A stretch of DNA of 35,563 bases from Sandaracinus sp. (GTDB lineage Bacteria > Myxococcota_A > Polyangia > Polyangiales > Houyiibacteriaceae). The notes beneath the pieces were generated by a model. It was not told the origin of the DNA and did no database searches. It saw nothing but the letters and a program-made list of their open reading frames with translations. Each line of letters starts with the position of its first letter. The stretch's first letter is position 1. The DNA lies in NCBI GenBank assembly GCA_020633125.1, contig JACKEH010000047.1, positions 1 through 35,563 of the forward strand, given 5' to 3'. Shown piece by piece: positions 20,173 to 27,424 of this stretch. The position numbers were made by a program, and so were the translations under genes.

Positions 20173-20400
20173 ATGCGGACCTTCTTGCTCGTTCTCGTCG
20201 GTGTTTTCGTCGTGCTCGACACGTCCAGCGCGCAGTCCCGTGAATCGGTGAGCACACCTGGCACTCGCCCGCCGGCTGCGCCCGTGGACGAGGCCCGTAT
20301 CGCCGAGTTGGCGAACGTCGGTCGCACCGCGAGCGCGGAGGCACGCCGCACCCTCGACGCCCGTGTTCTTCCCTTCGAGCTGACGTGGGGACTGCAGTGA
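20173..20400 (+). CDS. Small exported protein of unknown function
   Basis: A 75-aa product with a signal peptide (MRTFLLVLVGVFVVLDTSSAQ, cleavage near SSA|Q). A Pro/Thr-rich stretch follows, then a short helical end (DEARIAELANVGRTASAEA). No family is recognised. Its TGA overlaps the GTG of the next gene, so it is the first gene of a tightly packed secreted-protein operon that leads into the RHS cassette. Confidence 0.7.
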   Translation: MRTFLLVLVGVFVVLDTSSAQSRESVSTPGTRPPAAPVDEARIAELANVGRTASAEARRTLDARVLPFELTWGLQ

Positions 20401-20900
20401 ACGGCCGGCCGCTCTGCCGTGCCGCCTTGTGGCTCGCGCTGGTCGGGTGCGATTCCCACGCCGTGCTGCACGACCCCGCGGGCGAGTTCGCGGTGGACGT
20501 GCGCGAGGGCGAGCGAGTGGAGACCCGCGGAGTCGACGCCCGCTTTCGCGTCGAAGAGGACGTCGTGTCCGTGCAACGCCACACGCTTTCGCGGTTCGAT
20601 TCCGAACGCCCTCTCGAAGAGCTCGCCGAGGTGCTGACGCGTCGTCACGCGGCCGAGCTGGACGGAGCGCCACTCGTCTGGACCGTCTGTGAATGGGCCG
20701 GCCGAGCCGCACGCTGCGCTCGCGGGCACGCAGAGGTGGACGGCGTTCGGTTCGAGCGGCGCGGCGTGCTCTGGCGTGAGGCCGACCGGGTCACGTGGCT
20801 GGACGTGAGCACCCGACGTCCGGGCGACGCGGTCGAGCGACGTTTCGACGAGCTGCGAGAGGGGTGGCGATGGCTCAGCCAGGCGGAGGAACGCTCATGA
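20397..20900 (+). CDS. Lipoprotein of unknown function
   Basis: About 167 aa from a GTG at 20397 (overlap GTGA with the previous stop; another GTG lies 12 bases earlier). The N-terminus RAALWLALVGCDSH is a lipoprotein signal with LVGC as lipobox. The mature part (GEFAVDVREGERVETRGV, VSVQRHTLSRFDSERPLEEL, CEWAGRAARCARG) looks like a small mixed alpha/beta domain with two close cysteines, similar in feel to proteins that measure a variable deviation, but no family is named. The stop overlaps the start of the Cys-rich gene (ATGA), so the three are co-translated. Confidence 0.75.
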   Translation: MNGRPLCRAALWLALVGCDSHAVLHDPAGEFAVDVREGERVETRGVDARFRVEEDVVSVQRHTLSRFDSERPLEELAEVLTRRHAAELDGAPLVWTVCEWAGRAARCARGHAEVDGVRFERRGVLWREADRVTWLDVSTRRPGDAVERRFDELREGWRWLSQAEERS

Positions 20901-21907
20901 AGTGGACGTGGACGCTGGTTCTGCTCGTGGCCTGCGCCGAGTCGACGATGCCACCGTTCGTCGGCCTCGACGCCGGCCGGAGAGACGCGACGTCGACCGT
21001 CGACGCGCCGGTCTGCGATCGTGACGACGACGGCTCGCCCGGCCTGCACTGCGGCGGACGCGACTGCGACGACGACGACCCGCTCGTCTCCGACACGCGT
21101 ACGTACTGCGCCGATCCCACCACCGTGCGGCGATGCGCACCGGAAGACGTCGTCGACGCGCCGTGCCTCGACGTCTGCGATGCCCGCACGGGCGCCTGCG
21201 TCGCCGAAGCCTGCGGCGACGGGGTGTTGCACGAGGGGGAAGAATGCGACGACGGGAACGACGTCGTCGGCGACACCTGCGACCCCGATTGTCGGCCCCG
21301 AGAAACCTGCGAGAGCTCGCGCGACTGCCCCGCGGCCCGGCCGCTCTGCAGCGGTCGACGCGATGACGGCACGTTCTACTGCGTTGCGCGAATCGCGGGT
21401 GCCGCGCTCGGAAGCACTTGTTCGGTCGACGCCGACTGCGAGTCGTCGTTCTGCGACCCGCGCCAGCTCCTCTGCACGAGCGCGTGCTCCGAGCATGACG
21501 ACTGCGACTTCATGGGCCAGCAGCATTGGTGTGGCCGAGGCGTTCGCGACCCCATGCGGTACGAGGGAACCGACTTCGTGCCGCCAGTTTGCCATCGTGG
21601 CTGTCAAACGTCGAGCGTCTGTGCCTCCGGTCGCATCTGCAGGCTACTGATTGGTGGGTCTGAACCCGGGATCGTCGTTTCACACTGTGACTCGCCTCCC
21701 GGCACGCGACCGATCGGAGGCAGCTGCAACGGAGGAGAAGTGTTCGCATGCGAAGACAACTGTCATTTGCCGAGTTTCCGATGCACGTCGCTGTGCAACA
21801 GTGATGAACGCTGCCCCAGCACGAGTCCATGCCGTCCAATCTTTCCGTCCTTCGGATCCTTTCCTGAGTGGTGGGATTGGGGATCGCCGATGTGGTGTGA
21901 CTTCTAG
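20897..21907 (+). CDS. Cys-rich lipoprotein with Myxococcus-type disulfide repeat
   Basis: A 336-aa protein with lipoprotein signal MKWTWTLVLLVACAES. The mature part has over 30 cysteines. ACGDGVLHEGEECDDGND (about residue 99) is the Cys-rich repeat common in myxobacterial surface proteins, and similar CDRDDDGSPGLHC-like Asp-rich Ca-binding stretches precede it. Repeated small Cys modules (CSVDADCESSFCDPRQLLC, CHRGCQTSSVCASGRIC) follow, so an extracellular, disulfide-stabilised, protease-resistant domain is likely. GGAGGA stands ahead of the ATG, which overlaps the previous stop. Its role is unknown, but its place 20 bp before a signal peptide and RHS fragment suggests it belongs to the same surface system. 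Confidence 0.85.
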   Translation: MKWTWTLVLLVACAESTMPPFVGLDAGRRDATSTVDAPVCDRDDDGSPGLHCGGRDCDDDDPLVSDTRTYCADPTTVRRCAPEDVVDAPCLDVCDARTGACVAEACGDGVLHEGEECDDGNDVVGDTCDPDCRPRETCESSRDCPAARPLCSGRRDDGTFYCVARIAGAALGSTCSVDADCESSFCDPRQLLCTSACSEHDDCDFMGQQHWCGRGVRDPMRYEGTDFVPPVCHRGCQTSSVCASGRICRLLIGGSEPGIVVSHCDSPPGTRPIGGSCNGGEVFACEDNCHLPSFRCTSLCNSDERCPSTSPCRPIFPSFGSFPEWWDWGSPMWCDF

Positions 21908-21928
21908 GATTTGGCGTTGGGTACGCAG

Positions 21929-22132
21929 ATGAAATGTCTCGTTGTATCGCTCACCCTGTTTCTCGTTGGGGCCACTGTGAGTAGCGCCGAAGCACAATGC
22001 GCTTTCACGGCCAACTCGTCGCGACCGAGACCGAAGCCAACGCGCCCAACGGCTCGTTGCTGCAGACGCTGCGTTCTCCGCTCTCCCTCAACACCTGGCG
22101 GGTCTACGATCCCCGCGTGGGCCAATACCTGA
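21929..22132 (+). pseudogene. Signal-peptide leader joined out of frame to the RHS core
   Basis: MKCLVVSLTLFLVGATVSSAEAQ is a clear Sec signal peptide beginning 21 bp after the Cys-rich gene. At 22003 the DNA becomes the RHS-core block, but the leader reads it in the wrong frame (TANSSRPRPKPTRP...) to a stop at 22132. The RHS protein is in another frame. It looks like a 5' gene fragment fused by recombination to the RHS core, or a frameshifted gene; a sequencing error is also possible. Confidence 0.55.
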
Positions 22133-22785
22133 CGCCGGAACCGATGGCGACCGAAGGCGCGACGCGCTGGAGCTCGTACGGCTACGCGTTGGAGGCCCCG
22201 TTCGACTACGTCGACCCCGACGGACGTTTGGCGTGGCCATTCTCGGGGAGGCCGCTGACGTCCTGCGACACCGCTGCGGGTGCCCCGCTGTGCGCTGCCG
22301 GTATCGCAGGGGGGTCTGCGTTGGGAACGGCCGGCGGAGGGACGGCGGCCGCGGGCGCCGGAGCTACTGGGGGTGCGGTCGCGGGAGGGCTCTCCGCCCC
22401 GACGGTCGGCGAGGCCATAGGTGGGGCTATCTGTGTTGCCATGGCGGCGAGTGCCTCGAACGCGACAACCGCGAACCCACCGAGGACAAACAACCCCAAC
22501 ACATATGGGTGTTTGCTCGACAAACAGAGTTCCGGGCCGGTGGGTGACCGGGACACAGGGAACGAGACCGGTCTCCGCGGTGGAATGGTCAACATGGCTT
22601 GCGTGTACGACTGTCGCGATCCTGGAAGCGTCTTTGGAGCATCCAGAGTGGTCAGCCACTGTACACAAGGCCAGAGCCAGGTTTGTCCCGTCGAGTTCGA
22701 GGCGACGAAAGCGGATTTGCTAGCCGCACTTTCCTCCCGAGGATGTTACGTATTGCCATGGTGGTCGATGTTCTTCGGAATCTAG
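21997..22785 (+). CDS. RHS core fragment with variable Cys-rich C-terminal tail (putative orphan RHS toxin 1)
   Basis: A 262-aa frame from an ATG at 21997. Residues 3-70 are the end of an RHS repeat-associated core: LNTWRVYDPRVGQYLTPEP, SSYGYALEAPFDY and the border motif VDPDGR (73-77). After this point the sequence diverges from the second copy, as at an Rhs core/CT junction. The tail has SC...C..GIAGG, a Gly/Ala-rich hydrophobic stretch (about 100-150), a Pro/Asn linker, and a Cys-rich end (ACVYDCRDPGSVFG, HCTQGQSQVC). Only the last core segment is present, so it is an orphan fragment. A signal peptide lies upstream in another frame; no Shine-Dalgarno is obvious for this ATG. Toxin activity is inferred from architecture only. 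Confidence 0.7.
   Translation: MRFHGQLVATETEANAPNGSLLQTLRSPLSLNTWRVYDPRVGQYLTPEPMATEGATRWSSYGYALEAPFDYVDPDGRLAWPFSGRPLTSCDTAAGAPLCAAGIAGGSALGTAGGGTAAAGAGATGGAVAGGLSAPTVGEAIGGAICVAMAASASNATTANPPRTNNPNTYGCLLDKQSSGPVGDRDTGNETGLRGGMVNMACVYDCRDPGSVFGASRVVSHCTQGQSQVCPVEFEATKADLLAALSSRGCYVLPWWSMFFGI
22003..22205 (+). repeat. Duplicated RHS-core DNA block, copy 1
   Basis: 203 bp align without gaps to 25638-25840 with five substitutions that I counted by eye (about 97.5% identity). Identity stops at GTTCGA, exactly where the protein tails diverge. Confidence 0.9.
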
Positions 22786-23945
22786 TGGGCGGGTACGATG
22801 CCCTGCGCTACCTCGCAGGCCGACCTTGGTCGGCCTGCGAGTCCGTGACGGAGGCGCGACGCGCATTGGCCGAGCTGGGCCTCGGCGAAACGGTCGATAG
22901 TGTTCGGATCCAGCCGACCAACGGTGGGTGGCGAGTTCGCGCGACGCAGACGATCGAGTCCGATGAACAACGCCTCCGCGCCTGGCTTGGAAGAACGGTG
23001 ACGCTCGAAGAGGTAGAGCCCGCCTCTCTACCCGTTTCGCGCGGGCTCTTCGCAAGCTCCATGGGTAGAGCCGGCTTCAAAGAGCCGGTCCCTCTCGTGT
23101 TCGACAAAGAATGGTTGGCGGCCTTCGCCCCCCACGACGTGGATGTCGCTCATCGCGTCCCGGTGGCCGTGCGGATTCGACTCTTAGCCCGGGCGCGCCC
23201 GTCGATGGATGGGCTGGGGCTCGTCACGCCGCGCGCTTCGAGCGCCGGTCTGGATTCCACGTCGTTCGCGCTTCTGCTCATGGCAATGTTCTTGTGGACC
23301 CCGGCGGACCTTCCCTACGTCGCGCACCGACTGGTGGAGGTGGCGGACCGTTCGCTCGCGTTCGGCGGAAGACCGCTCGTCCAGGGAGTCTACCGTTTGC
23401 GCGACTTGTCATTCCTCGCGGGGGCGGCGCACTGCGTTCACGAGCTCGACACCTGGTTGGAGCTTCACGCGGAACGCTACGGGCTGACACCACCCTCCGC
23501 GCCACCGACTTTCGGCGCCGCCTGGGCCGAGTTGCAGTTCGCGGTTCCTCTCGGCGCGGCGCACGTGCGGGACGTGTTGGAACGGACCGCCATGGAGGAC
23601 GTCCGCGACGCGATTCCGGCGCTCGGCCAGGCGGTGGAGACGGGGGCGGTGGAGGCCGGGGTCGCAATCGTCGAGCGTCTGCTCGACCGGGCCAGGCCCA
23701 CGCCGGCCGACCGACAGCGGGGGCGCAACGTGGACGACTTCGTCGAGCTTTGCGGCATGGCCCTCGACGTGAGCGGAGACCACGAGCGAGCCGCGCGATG
23801 CTTCGCCGCCGCGCTCGAGATGCCGACCATCGTGGATTCGCCGTTTCGCCGGTGGTGGCTGGAGCGCCGCATCGCGACAGGTCCACGCTTCTTCCTCCAA
23901 ACCAGGTGGCGCGTGGTCGGGAGAGACCGGGACTACATGATCTGA
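22743..23945 (+). CDS. Unknown protein following RHS tail 1 (putative immunity or accessory protein)
   Basis: About 400 aa if translated from the ATG at 22743, which lies inside the 3' end of the RHS gene; an ATG at 22758 or a GTG overlapping the RHS stop (22785) are alternatives. There is no signal peptide. The protein is mostly helical: VTEARRALAELGLGETV near the start, then FALLLMAMFLWTPADLPYVA, DLSFLAGAAHCVHELDTWL and ELCGMALDVSGDHERAARCF. The last phrase resembles a TPR-type helical pair. No family is recognised. Overlap with the toxin-like RHS gene is the usual position for an immunity gene, which is the only basis for that suggestion. Confidence 0.75.
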   Translation: MLRIAMVVDVLRNLVGGYDALRYLAGRPWSACESVTEARRALAELGLGETVDSVRIQPTNGGWRVRATQTIESDEQRLRAWLGRTVTLEEVEPASLPVSRGLFASSMGRAGFKEPVPLVFDKEWLAAFAPHDVDVAHRVPVAVRIRLLARARPSMDGLGLVTPRASSAGLDSTSFALLLMAMFLWTPADLPYVAHRLVEVADRSLAFGGRPLVQGVYRLRDLSFLAGAAHCVHELDTWLELHAERYGLTPPSAPPTFGAAWAELQFAVPLGAAHVRDVLERTAMEDVRDAIPALGQAVETGAVEAGVAIVERLLDRARPTPADRQRGRNVDDFVELCGMALDVSGDHERAARCFAAALEMPTIVDSPFRRWWLERRIATGPRFFLQTRWRVVGRDRDYMI

Positions 23946-24093
23946 GCGCGCGCTCACGGGCGAAGATGGCGCTGATCTCACTCATGTTGAACGGGACATC
24001 TACGATGCCCACCGAATCGCGCGACCGCCGCGTTTCGGAGCTCGGGTATCGAATGACGTGGAGCGTCGTCGTCGTACGCGGAGGTTCTTCGCC

Positions 24094-24789
24094 TTGACCC
24101 AGCAAGCACATCCCGAATCGCTTCGTCAGTCGCTCTTCAACCTGGGCGAATACGGCGTGTTGCTGCGACTCGAAGCGCCTCCGGAGATCATCGAGGGCGG
24201 GCTGCGTGGGTTTCTCGCGTGGGAGCCCGCCGCGCTCTCGACGCGGACGACGATCGCGGTCGTTTGTGGGCTCGACCTGACCGAGGTTCGGAGCTGGCTC
24301 CGCGATTGCGCAGAGTGGATGGCGGGTCTCTTTCCCGTCGACACGACGAAGGACGCCAACCAGGTGGCGCGCAGTGGGTGCTCGCCCAGAGAGTTTGCCG
24401 TTTGGACCACGCGAGGGTTGGTGTTGAACCGACCCGTCTTGCCGTCGTGGGCGTTGCCGGACCTTGCGGGGTTGGTGGAGAGCGTGGTGCAGCGCTTCCC
24501 CCGCGAAGGCATGAGAGACGCGCTGAACCGGATGGGCGCACGCTTTCCGCATTCCGCGGATCAGCTCGCCGACGCGTACGTCGCAAGCGATTGGTACCAG
24601 CAACGGTGGCGCTCGCAGGCCCGTCCGCTGTCGCGCGTGGTGATTCGCAGGTCACGCTACCCAATCGAGTCTTCGCTCTCGGTCGAGGAAGGCGCGGTGA
24701 TCCTGACGTTCTCGACCTGGGTAGTGGTCGAGTACGAAGCCCTCCTTTGGATCTACGATCAGGAAGAGTTCTCGGTGATTGAGGAATGA
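24094..24789 (+). CDS. Unknown cytoplasmic protein in the RHS island
   Basis: 231 aa if it starts at TTG 24094, which has GGAGG nine bases upstream; a GTG at 24058 would add 12 Arg-rich residues. No signal peptide or membrane segment. The sequence (LGEYGVLLRLEAPPEIIEG, LTEVRSWLRDCAEWMAGLFP, DQLADAYVASDWYQQRWR) looks like a compact helical protein with a beta-rich end (GAVILTFSTWVVVEYEALL). I do not recognise it. It lies 148 bp after the 400-aa gene and 79 bp before a homologue of the gene that ends the second cassette, so an orphan immunity or regulatory role is possible. Confidence 0.7.
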   Translation: MTQQAHPESLRQSLFNLGEYGVLLRLEAPPEIIEGGLRGFLAWEPAALSTRTTIAVVCGLDLTEVRSWLRDCAEWMAGLFPVDTTKDANQVARSGCSPREFAVWTTRGLVLNRPVLPSWALPDLAGLVESVVQRFPREGMRDALNRMGARFPHSADQLADAYVASDWYQQRWRSQARPLSRVVIRRSRYPIESSLSVEEGAVILTFSTWVVVEYEALLWIYDQEEFSVIEE

Positions 24790-24868
24790 CACCGTGTCCC
24801 CCGACGGCTGGCCAGCGGATTCGGTTGATGAAATCCATGACGATTCCGGCATCTGGGAGGTCCGTGAG

Positions 24869-25315
24869 ATGCAGATTCGCGTAGAAGCCCTATTCGGAAT
24901 GATGCTCTCGAGTGGCGTGGTGTCCCTCGAGGACGGCTCGCTCGCGGCGTTGCATCGCCTCGCCGAAGAGCTCTCCAGCCACCGATTCGTTCGCTACGGG
25001 GTGAACGCCCAGGCTGCCCACATGCTGGGGTTCTTGGGAGAAGTGCGAGAGCGACCAATTGAAGCGATGCGCGCTTCGCACAGGTTTCTCCAAGAGATCA
25101 CGACCCATGAAGAGTATGCGTGGGCACGTTCTCCAGTGGAGGTGTCCGCCACCCGTCTCGATTTCTGTCGGCTTTTCATTCGGGAAATCGCTGAGTTCTG
25201 CGAGTCGACCCGTCGGGCGCGAGAGATCGCATTTGTCGCCACGTGGCTCACCTTCTCGGAAGGGGTCGCACCGCTCGCGGAAGAAGATGTGATGGAGCTC
25301 TTCCGTCGTGAGTAG
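24869..25315 (+). CDS. Putative RHS-associated immunity-like protein, paralogue 1
   Basis: 148 aa from ATG 24869, preceded by GGGAGG at good spacing. The frame is open further upstream, but this start aligns with the N-terminus of its paralogue at 26325. Shared pattern: HRF-V-x-YG, GFLG..R.PI..A, (F/Y)AW..S.V......R.D..R....E, F(V/A)..(M/W)TFS....PL..E(N/D)VM..(L/F).. FR. It is a helical, probably cytoplasmic protein with no known family to me. Paralogues at the end of each RHS block suggest cassette-specific immunity proteins; this is inference, not shown. Confidence 0.75.
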   Translation: MQIRVEALFGMMLSSGVVSLEDGSLAALHRLAEELSSHRFVRYGVNAQAAHMLGFLGEVRERPIEAMRASHRFLQEITTHEEYAWARSPVEVSATRLDFCRLFIREIAEFCESTRRAREIAFVATWLTFSEGVAPLAEEDVMELFRRE

Positions 25316-25511
25316 GCGTTGATGACCGAATTGACGCGATCGCAATCCTAGCCGCTGGCCGCGCTGACGTCGTACGCGGGACCACGGTGACCTCGTAGCC
25401 GTACGACGTACGCGGTCGTCGTCCTCGCTCTTCTCGGGCACGTACACCTACGTACGGCGGAAACCGGCTCCACGATCAGACGGTCGGAACCGGCTGCCGC
25501 AGAACACACGC
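25316..25511. other. Gap before RHS fragment 2; probable RHS remnant
   Basis: No complete gene. The frame of RHS fragment 2 is open from 25368 onward but has no start codon before 25512; its translation includes SGTYTYVRRKPAP, possibly decayed RHS sequence. Four CGTACG hexamers lie at 25371, 25400, 25407 and 25451, and GTCGTACG/CGTACGAC form an inverted repeat (25369-25376 with 25400-25407). Confidence 0.45.
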
Positions 25512-26315
25512 GTGCCGATCGTGCGCGCCGAGATTCCATCGCCCAACGGTTCGACCGCGACCGTCGTGGCGCGGCCGCAGTGGACGGCGTTCGGCGAGCT
25601 TCGCAACACGGTCAGCGCCGAGCTGCCGCCTTGGGGTTTTCACGGCCAACTCGTCGCGACCGAGACCGAAGCCAACGCGCCCAACGGCTCGCTGCTCCAG
25701 ACGCTGCGTTCTCCGCTCTCCCTCAACACCTGGCGGATGTACGATCCCCGCGTGGGCCAATACCTGACGCCGGAACCGATGGCGACCGAAGGCGCGACGC
25801 GCTGGAGTTCGTACGGCTACGCGTTGGAGGCCCCGTTCGATCTCTGGGACCCGGATGGGCGTTTCATCAGCTCGTGCACCGCGACTCCGAGTGCAGCCGC
25901 GATGTGCGGGTGGGGGATCGCGGGTGGCGCGGGCGCTATCGCTGGTGGCGTCGCGGGGGCCGACAGCCCCGCTGGCAGAGCCCCTGCTGCTGCCGAGACT
26001 ATTGCCGCAGCGATCTGCATGGCGACAGCGCGTCCAACCACACGGGCACCGCACGCGCCTCCTCCTCCTCCTCCGGAGACCTGCGTTCTCGTGGAACGGT
26101 CGGGCACACCACACCAGATTTCGGGTTTCCGCGATGCTCCACGAACGGTGAGTGCCGCGGAAACCTGTCGGTACGCCTGCGCGCGCGGGGGCGTGTTCTC
26201 TGGGCACGTTAACTACCGCTGCGACGCTCCAGGGTGTCCGCCGATCGTAGGAACCTACTTTCCTGCACCCAGGGACCGGTGCGATCCCACCGGACCCTGG
26301 TTCCACCAGTTCTGA
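25512..26315 (+). CDS. RHS core fragment with variable Cys-rich C-terminal tail (putative orphan RHS toxin 2)
   Basis: A 267-aa frame from a GTG at 25512, although the true start is unclear because the frame is already open at 25368. It keeps more of the core than copy 1: QWTAFGELRNTVSAELPPWG, then the shared FHGQLVATETEA block (residues 43-110) and the border LWDPDGR (111-117). The tail follows the same plan as tail 1: SC.......C..GIAGG, Gly/Ala-rich stretch, AETIAAAICMATA, a polyproline run, and CRYACARGGVFSGHVNYRC with DAPGCPPIVG. So the tails are distant relatives. It ends nine bases before the 149-aa immunity-like gene. No signal peptide; delivery as a free RHS protein would need the missing upstream part. 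Confidence 0.7.
   Translation: MPIVRAEIPSPNGSTATVVARPQWTAFGELRNTVSAELPPWGFHGQLVATETEANAPNGSLLQTLRSPLSLNTWRMYDPRVGQYLTPEPMATEGATRWSSYGYALEAPFDLWDPDGRFISSCTATPSAAAMCGWGIAGGAGAIAGGVAGADSPAGRAPAAAETIAAAICMATARPTTRAPHAPPPPPPETCVLVERSGTPHQISGFRDAPRTVSAAETCRYACARGGVFSGHVNYRCDAPGCPPIVGTYFPAPRDRCDPTGPWFHQF
25638..25840 (+). repeat. Duplicated RHS-core DNA block, copy 2
   Basis: Gap-free match to 22003-22205 at a constant offset of 3635 bases, with five substitutions. Such blocks are suited to homologous recombination that swaps tails. Confidence 0.9.
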
Positions 26316-26324
26316 GGTTGTCCA

Positions 26325-26774
26325 ATGATGATGATCGTGCGAGCAGTTGAAACGACGCTTCACCTCGCGGGGCTCGCCCGATCAAGCGATGATCCAAAAG
26401 TCGTGCGGCGGGTCGCCGTGAGATTGTCAGAACACCGTTTCGTCGAATACGGCGCGGTCGGCGCTTCAATCTACCACCTCTGCTCGCCGGGATTCCTGGG
26501 TGATCGCGGTCCCATCACCGATGCTGCCAATGCCTACTTGGCTGTGCTCGAGCGGTATCCTGAGTTTGCATGGGTAGGTAGCCTGGTCGCCACCTTGGAC
26601 TTGCGCGTCGACCTCGTTCGAGCCGTATCCGAAACGACGAGAGTGCTGCGAGACCCATTGGGGTGCCCTGCCGAGGTCGCGGATTTCGTTACTCGGATGA
26701 CGTTCTCGCGCCATGACTTGAGTCCACTGACGAGCGAGAATGTGATGAGAATCCTGGAGGACTTTCGGTCGTAG
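26325..26774 (+). CDS. Putative RHS-associated immunity-like protein, paralogue 2
   Basis: 149 aa, ATG at 26325 (a second ATG at 26328), starting nine bases after the RHS stop, which fits co-translation. It aligns end to end with the 148-aa protein at 24869: LSEHRFVEYG versus LSSHRFVRYG, FLGDRGPITDA versus FLGEVRERPIEA, FAWVGSLV versus YAWARSPV, and FVTRMTFSRHDLSPLTSE versus FVATWLTFSEGVAPLAEE. Helical, no signal peptide, likely cytoplasmic. Position directly behind a toxin-like RHS tail supports an immunity role by analogy. Base composition is less GC-rich than the housekeeping genes around the island. Confidence 0.78.
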   Translation: MMMIVRAVETTLHLAGLARSSDDPKVVRRVAVRLSEHRFVEYGAVGASIYHLCSPGFLGDRGPITDAANAYLAVLERYPEFAWVGSLVATLDLRVDLVRAVSETTRVLRDPLGCPAEVADFVTRMTFSRHDLSPLTSENVMRILEDFRS

Positions 26775-26896
26775 TTGCTCACGGCCGAGTTCACGTCGCA
26801 GCCGGCTCCGAGATTGATGTCGTGGCAATCTGAACCCACCGGCGCGCTGTCATGATGTCGTAGCCCTACGTCGCATGTGGCCGATCGGACTTGCGA

Positions 26897-27424
26897 TCAG
26901 CGCTCCTGCAATCGCGGGATCAGCTCCGCGAAGTTGCAAGGCCGGTGTCGGCTGTCGAGCTGCAGCACGAGGATCTCGTCCCACGCGTCTTTCACCGCGT
27001 TGCGCGAGCCGGGCACCGCGAAGAGGTACGTGCCCTTCGCGACGCCCGCGCAGGCGCGCGATTGAATCGTGCTGGTGCCGATCTTCGAGAAGCTGATCCA
27101 ACGGAAGAGCTCGCCGAAGCCGGGGATCTCTTTCTCCCACACCGCCTTCATCGCCTCGGGCGTGACGTCGCGGCCGGTGAGGCCGGTGCCGCCGGTGACG
27201 ATCACGACCTCGACGGTGGGCTCGTCGATCCACGACCGCAGCTTCGCTTCGATCTGCTTGGCGTCGTCGCGCAGGAGCTCGCGCGCGATGAGCTCGTGGC
27301 CGGCTTCGCGAATGCGGGCTTCGAGGATGTCGCCGCTGACGTCTTCGGCGAGCGTACGGGTGTCGCTGACGGTGAGGAGCGCGAGCCGCAGCGGACGAAA
27401 CTCCTTGGTCGGGTCGATGGTCAT
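26897..27424 (-). CDS. moaB: Molybdenum cofactor biosynthesis protein B
   Basis: A 175-aa MoaB/MogA-family protein: LALLTVSDTRTLAEDVSGD at the start, then the MPT-binding VIVTGGTGLTGRDVTPEA, IPGFGELFRWISFSKIGTS and AVPGSRNAVKDAWDEIL. The family binds molybdopterin and adenylylates it before Mo insertion (shown for MogA and some MoaB). The ATG at 27424 overlaps the dihydroorotase stop by one base (TGATG) and has GGGGAG upstream; a GTG one codon earlier is an unlikely alternative. Coupling to a dihydroorotase gene is unusual; no other Moco genes are in the window. Confidence 0.93.
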   Translation of the reverse strand: MTIDPTKEFRPLRLALLTVSDTRTLAEDVSGDILEARIREAGHELIARELLRDDAKQIEAKLRSWIDEPTVEVVIVTGGTGLTGRDVTPEAMKAVWEKEIPGFGELFRWISFSKIGTSTIQSRACAGVAKGTYLFAVPGSRNAVKDAWDEILVLQLDSRHRPCNFAELIPRLQER

